Source: CAVXJN01 sp963762165
GTDB lineage: Bacteria > Pseudomonadota > Gammaproteobacteria > JASBUN01
DNA length: 64,000 nucleotides
NCBI GenBank assembly: GCA_963762165.1
Contig: CAVXJN010000003.1
Span: 868,001-932,000, forward strand
Direction: 5' to 3'
Shown here piece by piece: positions 60,073-64,000 of this stretch. The notes beneath the pieces are model-generated. The model saw only the letters and a program-made list of their open reading frames with translations, did no database searches and had not been told where the DNA came from. A program made the translations under genes and the position numbers. Every line of letters starts with the position of its first letter. Within the stretch, counting starts at the first letter, position 1.

Positions 60073-61692
60073 ATGCAAAACGACACTCTCATCCCGATCG
60101 AGATCTTGTTCCAGAAGTCGGAGCTGGTGGTCACCTTCCTGATCATCATGCTCGGCATCGGCTTCGGCAACCTGCGCATCAAAGGCGTGGGCTTCGGCTC
60201 CAGCGGCGTGCTGATCGTGGCCATGATCGCCGGCTACCTGTACCAGTTCGAGCCCGTCGTGATCCTGCAGGATCTGGGCATCGTGCTGTTCCTGCTCAGC
60301 GTCGGCCTGGAGGCCGGCCCGAGCTTCTTCCGCGCCTTCAAAAAGCACGGCCGGCGCTTCATCACCAACGTGGTGGTGTTGCTGGCCGTATCCGCGGTGA
60401 ACACCGTCGGCATCATCGCCCTGGCCGGGGTACCTATCGGCGTCGGGTTGGGCCTGTTCGCGGGTGCCTTCACTTCCAGTCCGGCGCTGGTCAGCGCCCT
60501 GCAGTTCAGTCCCGAGAAGGAAGTCATCTTCGGCTACGGCGTGGCTTACCCCTTCGGCCTGCTGGGGGTGATCCTGTTCATCACCATCGCAGTCAAAGTA
60601 ATGCGTGCGAAGATGGAAGCCGAGGTGCGCGGCCGCACCCAGCTGCATACCGGCGTGTTCAAGCTGCAGAACGAGGAGTTCTCCGGCAAGCTGATCCGAG
60701 ACATCGATTTCCTCCAGGACCAAAACGTAGTGATCTCCGGTATCCTGCGCGATTTAAACATGCGCACCGCCAGCGGTAGCACCGTGCTGCTGCTGGGCGA
60801 CATACTGCGCCTGGAAGGCCTGCCCGAGGACGTGGACAAGGCGGGCAAGACCTTGGGTGTGGAGGTGCAGGAAAGCTTCGACGAGAACGCCGAACTCGAC
60901 ACCCGCTCCATTGTGGTGGAGAACACCTCGGTGCTGAATCGCACCCTGAAGGATCTGGACATCAGGCTGCGCTACAACGCCACCATCACCCGGGTGCTGC
61001 GCTCCAACGTGGAATTCGTGCCGCGCCAGGACCTGGACCTGGAATACGGCGACGTGGTGGTGGCCGTGGGCACGCCCTACCAGCTCGACCAGCTCGAATT
61101 GTTCCTCGGCCATGAACATCATACGGTGCAGCGCCGGGTGGACATCGGCTCGTTGGCCGCCACCTTGTTCCTGGCGTTCGCCATCGGCGGCATTATCGTT
61201 CCCCTGCCCGGACTGGGTCCCTTCTCGCTGGGCCTGGCCGGCGGAGCGCTGGTGGCAGGCTTGGTGTTCGGCCACTTCGGGCGCATCGGCAACTTCATCG
61301 GCCGCTTTCCGCGCAACGCCACCGCGGTGCTGCGCGAGCTGGGTCTGGCGCTGTTCTTCGTGCAGGTGGGCTTCGACACCGGCCAGAGCTTCGTGGAATC
61401 GCTCAACTACCAGGCCATCTACTACGCCTTCTATGCCGTGCTGTTCGCCGTGGTGCCGATGCTGGCCAGCTTCCTGTTCGGCCACTATGTGATGAAGATC
61501 TCGGTCAGCGAGTGCTTTGGCGTGATCTGCGGCGGCATGACCTTCACGCCGGGGCTGGACATCATTCGGCAAACGGACAATTCCGAGCGTCCGGTGGTGG
61601 CCTACTCCTCGGTCTACCCGGTGGCGGTGATCCTGGTCATCGCCCTGGTGCAAGGCATGTACTTGGCGCTGGTCGCGCTCAACGTAGTGTGA
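60073..61692 (+). CDS. Aspartate:alanine exchanger-type transporter (AAEx family)
   Basis: 539 aa. Two five-to-six-helix membrane halves (~15-180 and ~355-539) flank a cytoplasmic region of two TrkA-C (RCK-C) domains (EFSGKLIRDIDFLQDQNVVI; LNRTLKDLDIRLRYNATITR). GLFAGAFTSSPALVSAL and GVICGGMTFTPGLDIIRQ are the repeated AAEx signature loops. Such proteins exchange dicarboxylic amino acids or act as putative YidE/YbjL-type transporters. The natural substrate here is unknown. The start 60073 has AAGGAT upstream. A D-type RAYT end follows the stop. Confidence 0.93.
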   Translation: MQNDTLIPIEILFQKSELVVTFLIIMLGIGFGNLRIKGVGFGSSGVLIVAMIAGYLYQFEPVVILQDLGIVLFLLSVGLEAGPSFFRAFKKHGRRFITNVVVLLAVSAVNTVGIIALAGVPIGVGLGLFAGAFTSSPALVSALQFSPEKEVIFGYGVAYPFGLLGVILFITIAVKVMRAKMEAEVRGRTQLHTGVFKLQNEEFSGKLIRDIDFLQDQNVVISGILRDLNMRTASGSTVLLLGDILRLEGLPEDVDKAGKTLGVEVQESFDENAELDTRSIVVENTSVLNRTLKDLDIRLRYNATITRVLRSNVEFVPRQDLDLEYGDVVVAVGTPYQLDQLELFLGHEHHTVQRRVDIGSLAATLFLAFAIGGIIVPLPGLGPFSLGLAGGALVAGLVFGHFGRIGNFIGRFPRNATAVLRELGLALFFVQVGFDTGQSFVESLNYQAIYYAFYAVLFAVVPMLASFLFGHYVMKISVSECFGVICGGMTFTPGLDIIRQTDNSERPVVAYSSVYPVAVILVIALVQGMYLALVALNVV

Positions 61693-61696
61693 GGAT

Positions 61697-61777
61697 AAAA
61701 GGGGAGTGAGCGATTAAATTCTGTACAGCCCGCGGCTGCGCAATCGTCACAGCGATGGCAACGCAAAGGAGCTGCAA
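61697..61777. repeat. Solo RAYT-D left end and leader
   Basis: AAAAGGGGAGTGAGCGATTA, then AATTCTGTACAG and GCAACGCAAAGGAGCTGCAA match the leader of the D copies at 31454 and 54010. The transposase ATG is mutated to ACG and no coding sequence follows. The remaining ~160 bp to 61936 contain no gene. Confidence 0.75.
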
Positions 61778-61936
61778 CGAACCTCAAGGGGCCGGTGACG
61801 ACTGATTGGCGGTAGTGCGGGCATGAGCGGTCAGACAGAGGGCCTTCGCAGGCCATCGTTCGCGCCTCACTCCGATTCCAACGTTCCGTCAGCGATCGGG
61901 AAAAATTTGAAACGGGCACACCCGCCCAGTTCCCGC

Positions 61937-62860
61937 CTATGCGACGGTGACTACGATCTTCCCGACCGCATGACCATTGGCCAATGCGTCGTAGGCTGCG
62001 GCGGTCTGGTCCATGGGAAAAACGCGGTCGATAATGGGCGTGACAATACCGGCTTCGATCAGGCTGCCGAGTTCTGCCAGCATTGCGCCGTCGGGCTCCA
62101 TCAAGAACCACTCGAACCGGACGTCGTGACGGGCGGCGAGGTTGTCGGTGTCCTGGCCCTTGATCGACACCAGCGTGCCACCTTTCTTCAACACCTTGAA
62201 CGATCGGTTCAACGTTTCGCCGCCCAGCATGTCGAAGACAAGGTCGTAGTCGGAGAGTTCGTCCTCGAAAGACTGCGTGTTGTAGTCGATCACCACGTCC
62301 GCGCCGAGCCGTCTGACCAGATCGGCATTCCGCGCGCTGCAGGTGGTCGCGACATGGGCGCCGAAGTGCTTCGCGATCTGGATCGCAAGCGTACCGACGC
62401 CACCAGATCCCGCATGGATCAAAACCTTGTCGTCCTTTTTCAGTTCGCCCTTGGTGAGCAAGGCTTGCCAAGCGGTTAGGCCCGCCAGCGGAACCGATGC
62501 GGCCTCGGCATGGCTGATGTTCGCCGGTTTGAGCGCCAGCTCGCGTTCCTTTACGCGGGCGATTTCGGCGATCGCGCCGGCATCGTCCTGGTTCGGGCGC
62601 GCGAACACGGCATCGCCGACCTTGAACGCGGCCACATCCTTGCCGACCTCGATTATTTGGCCTGACACGTCGTAGCCCATGACATGCGGAAATGTCAGCG
62701 GCATCATGTCCTTCAGCGCTCCGGACCGCAGGATGTTATCGATCGGATTGACGCTCGCGGCATGCACTGCGATCAGAACGGAATCGTCCCTCAACTCGGG
62801 CTTGTCGATTTCGCTGAGCTCGATTGGAGCGGCATAGTCGTTGATTGTCGCGGCTTTCAT
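61937..62860 (-). CDS. NADPH-dependent quinone-oxidoreductase-like MDR protein
   Basis: A 307-aa zinc-independent medium-chain dehydrogenase/reductase. The N-terminal GroES-like half has AASVNPIDNILRSGALKDMM and GYDVSGQIIEVGKDV. The cofactor fold has VLIHAGSGGVGTLAIQIAKH. The C-terminus is AYDALANGHAVGKIVVTV. No Cys ligands of the structural zinc are present. It is probably a reductase for quinones or enones. It is monocistronic, and the upstream flank begins at 62861. Confidence 0.93.
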   Translation of the reverse strand: MKAATINDYAAPIELSEIDKPELRDDSVLIAVHAASVNPIDNILRSGALKDMMPLTFPHVMGYDVSGQIIEVGKDVAAFKVGDAVFARPNQDDAGAIAEIARVKERELALKPANISHAEAASVPLAGLTAWQALLTKGELKKDDKVLIHAGSGGVGTLAIQIAKHFGAHVATTCSARNADLVRRLGADVVIDYNTQSFEDELSDYDLVFDMLGGETLNRSFKVLKKGGTLVSIKGQDTDNLAARHDVRFEWFLMEPDGAMLAELGSLIEAGIVTPIIDRVFPMDQTAAAYDALANGHAVGKIVVTVA

Positions 62861-63279
62861 GAACGAGGTTCCTTGATTTCGACGGCCCCGAGCGGGGCGA
62901 TCTATTCGCGGGAATCGGCAAACTCAAGGCCGGCTAGATGAGGCACTTGTGGCGGCTCCGCATGACCCGCGACGCGCTGCGGTGATTGCATGCGCAGCGC
63001 CACCTTCCGCGCTAGCGTAGCCCCTTTCGGCGACACGACAACGGAGTAAATAAAAGGGTAAATAAGAGGGCGGGCAAATAGGGGGTGGCCGTACGCCCAA
63101 ATTCCGGTGCATTTTCAAGGAAGGATTTCCCGATACACTAGACCCAGGAAGGTCCCGAGACGAATAAACGGGGACGAATGGACTGAATTGGGGTAAGGGC
63201 ACTCAAGCTAGGCCATGCGTTCTGAGCTAACTTGCGGGCGTAGCCAGATAACGATTCAACAGGTAGGCGACATCTCGGT
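62861..63279. other. Intergenic region, no gene recognised
   Basis: About 420 bp. AT-rich patch GGAGTAAATAAAAGGGTAAA (63041) and a CGGGGACGAA motif (63166) resembling RAYT tips. I see no tRNA, terminator or convincing attachment site. Confidence 0.45.
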
Positions 63280-63708
63280 ATGCCAAGACGAAAAATGAAA
63301 GAGCTGCGCCTACAAGCTTCAGCAAACCAAATGCTCACGCTAGCGCGAGTAATGGGTTCTACGGACTCGACGCAATGCCAAATCTCGTTGTCCTTGGTAA
63401 CGCGTTCGTTTCGCGGGAAGGGCACTGCGCGCATCGACTGGAAACAGTGGGCAGCATTTCTAAATCAGTTCGATCAAGTCGCAAAAGGTGAGAGTGATTG
63501 CGCGGAGTTGCATGCGGCGAGGGCGGGGTTGTCAGTGAAAATATACAGCCAAGGCGAAGCCGATTTATTGACGCTCATTTGTAATGTGCGTCATCCGAGC
63601 TTCCTCGGCGCAGAAACCGCCATTTACGCAACCGGCGCACAGTTTACGGTAGACAAGGAAGCGCTCAGCGCTTGGTTGCATGAATGCCGGCCCGCCGATT
63701 CCTGTTGA
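63280..63708 (+). CDS. Hypothetical protein, 142 aa
   Basis: A soluble protein beginning MPRRKMKELRLQASANQMLT, with LTLICNVRHPSFLGAETAIY and TGAQFTVDKEALSAWLHECR in the second half. It may be alpha/beta. ATG 63280 or 63295 could be the start; GGTAGG lies ~12 bases before the first. I do not recognise a family. Its composition is intermediate between core and island. Confidence 0.55.
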   Translation: MPRRKMKELRLQASANQMLTLARVMGSTDSTQCQISLSLVTRSFRGKGTARIDWKQWAAFLNQFDQVAKGESDCAELHAARAGLSVKIYSQGEADLLTLICNVRHPSFLGAETAIYATGAQFTVDKEALSAWLHECRPADSC

Positions 63709-63993
63709 GGAATGCGGACTTTGTTCGAGCCGCTCGAGAAAGGGTCCGGCGCCGCTCGCACCCGGCGTGTGCTGGGTCTCAAGCAGGCTAGCCGGGTCGA
63801 GAATATCCTTGCAGAACCCTAAGCGCGGAAAAGGGAAAGATTTAATTTCTGCTTCGCCTCGTGTGCTTTAACTCCAAAATACCTTCGTCCCAATTTTGCG
63901 TCTCGGAAAGTCGAGTATGAGTTGCAGGGCGCCCGAGCCAACCTAGATTGTTAGGTAGGAACGACTGTGTACCCGCAACGTTCGGAGGTTGCC
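63709..63993. other. Intergenic, with RAYT-like motif; possible gene start at the edge
   Basis: No gene in ~285 bp. AAAAGGGAAAGATTTAATTT (63831) and CTTCGTCCCAATTTT (63885) look like a worn RAYT-D type pair. At the window edge GGAGG (63984) followed by ATG at 63994 may begin a rightward gene, with only two codons visible. Confidence 0.45.
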
Positions 63994-64000
63994 ATGACGA

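Noticed and set aside
60064..61653. Minus-strand frames opposite the AAEx transporter (His/Gln/Asp-rich)
   Set aside because: Antisense of a membrane protein in a high-GC genome; no domain-like features.
63201..63280. Possible integron attC-like site upstream of the last hypothetical gene
   Set aside because: No integrase and no clear paired core sites; resemblance limited to a few bases.

Overview
The window reads as chromosomal DNA of a GC-rich gammaproteobacterium. This is inferred from gene content: glnE, pilU, a WaaA/HldE/LpxL lipopolysaccharide (LPS) cluster, the tolC-rhodanese-pcm order and a TPP-riboswitch thiC. A Chromatiales/Ectothiorhodospiraceae-like lineage is possible, but no 16S or other decisive marker is present. 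I see no tRNA, rRNA or CRISPR array.

Region 1 (1-27.3 kb) is dense core genome. It holds a porin tail, pilU, glnE, ilvE and a CHCC zinc-finger protein, then a long LPS core/lipid A block: an ELM1-type protein, several GT4/GT9/GT2 glycosyltransferases, an O-antigen ligase-like protein, a heptosyltransferase, an LpxL-type acyltransferase, hldE and waaA. A hemerythrin, tolC, rhodanese, pcm and thiC follow. Small GGTCGGGTC...GACCCGAC palindromes (REP-like) lie between genes. At least six genes here need one-base frameshift corrections (CgeB-like GT, GT9, FAD oxidoreductase, tolC, thiC, end of ELM1). That clustering in conserved genes points to uncorrected indels in the sequence at least as much as to true pseudogenes.

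Region 2 (27.5-30.5 kb) is a lower-GC island. It holds a stand-alone ParA/MinD-type ATPase whose stop codon overlaps (ATGA) the start of a SIR2-domain protein, with a secreted Rap1a/Tai-like small protein downstream. No ParB is present. The ParA-SIR2 pair is the best candidate for an undescribed system, probably an NAD-depleting defence module.

Region 3 (30.5-61.8 kb) is an accessory zone saturated with REP-associated tyrosine transposases (RAYT, HUH/Y1) in four subfamilies (A-D). In A, B and C each gene is bounded by its own inverted terminal sequence, all sharing the tip GGGGWCRGA. Two copies are intact, the others are frameshifted, truncated or internally deleted, and there are transposase-free end pairs. 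Between them lie cytochrome c peroxidase, a multi-PAS hybrid kinase, a lipoprotein, an IS3 element, a SYLF protein, a PEP-CTERM protein, a cytochrome b561, a multicopper oxidase, two decayed copies of a toxin-antitoxin/htpX segment, htpX, a PAS-GGDEF-EAL protein, a PP2C-kinase next to a formate/nitrite channel, and a DMT transporter. Several of these genes take their stop codon from a RAYT end.

Region 4 (60-64 kb) returns to ordinary genes: an aspartate:alanine-exchanger-type transporter, an NADPH:quinone-type oxidoreductase and an unknown protein. Another gene may begin at the very end.
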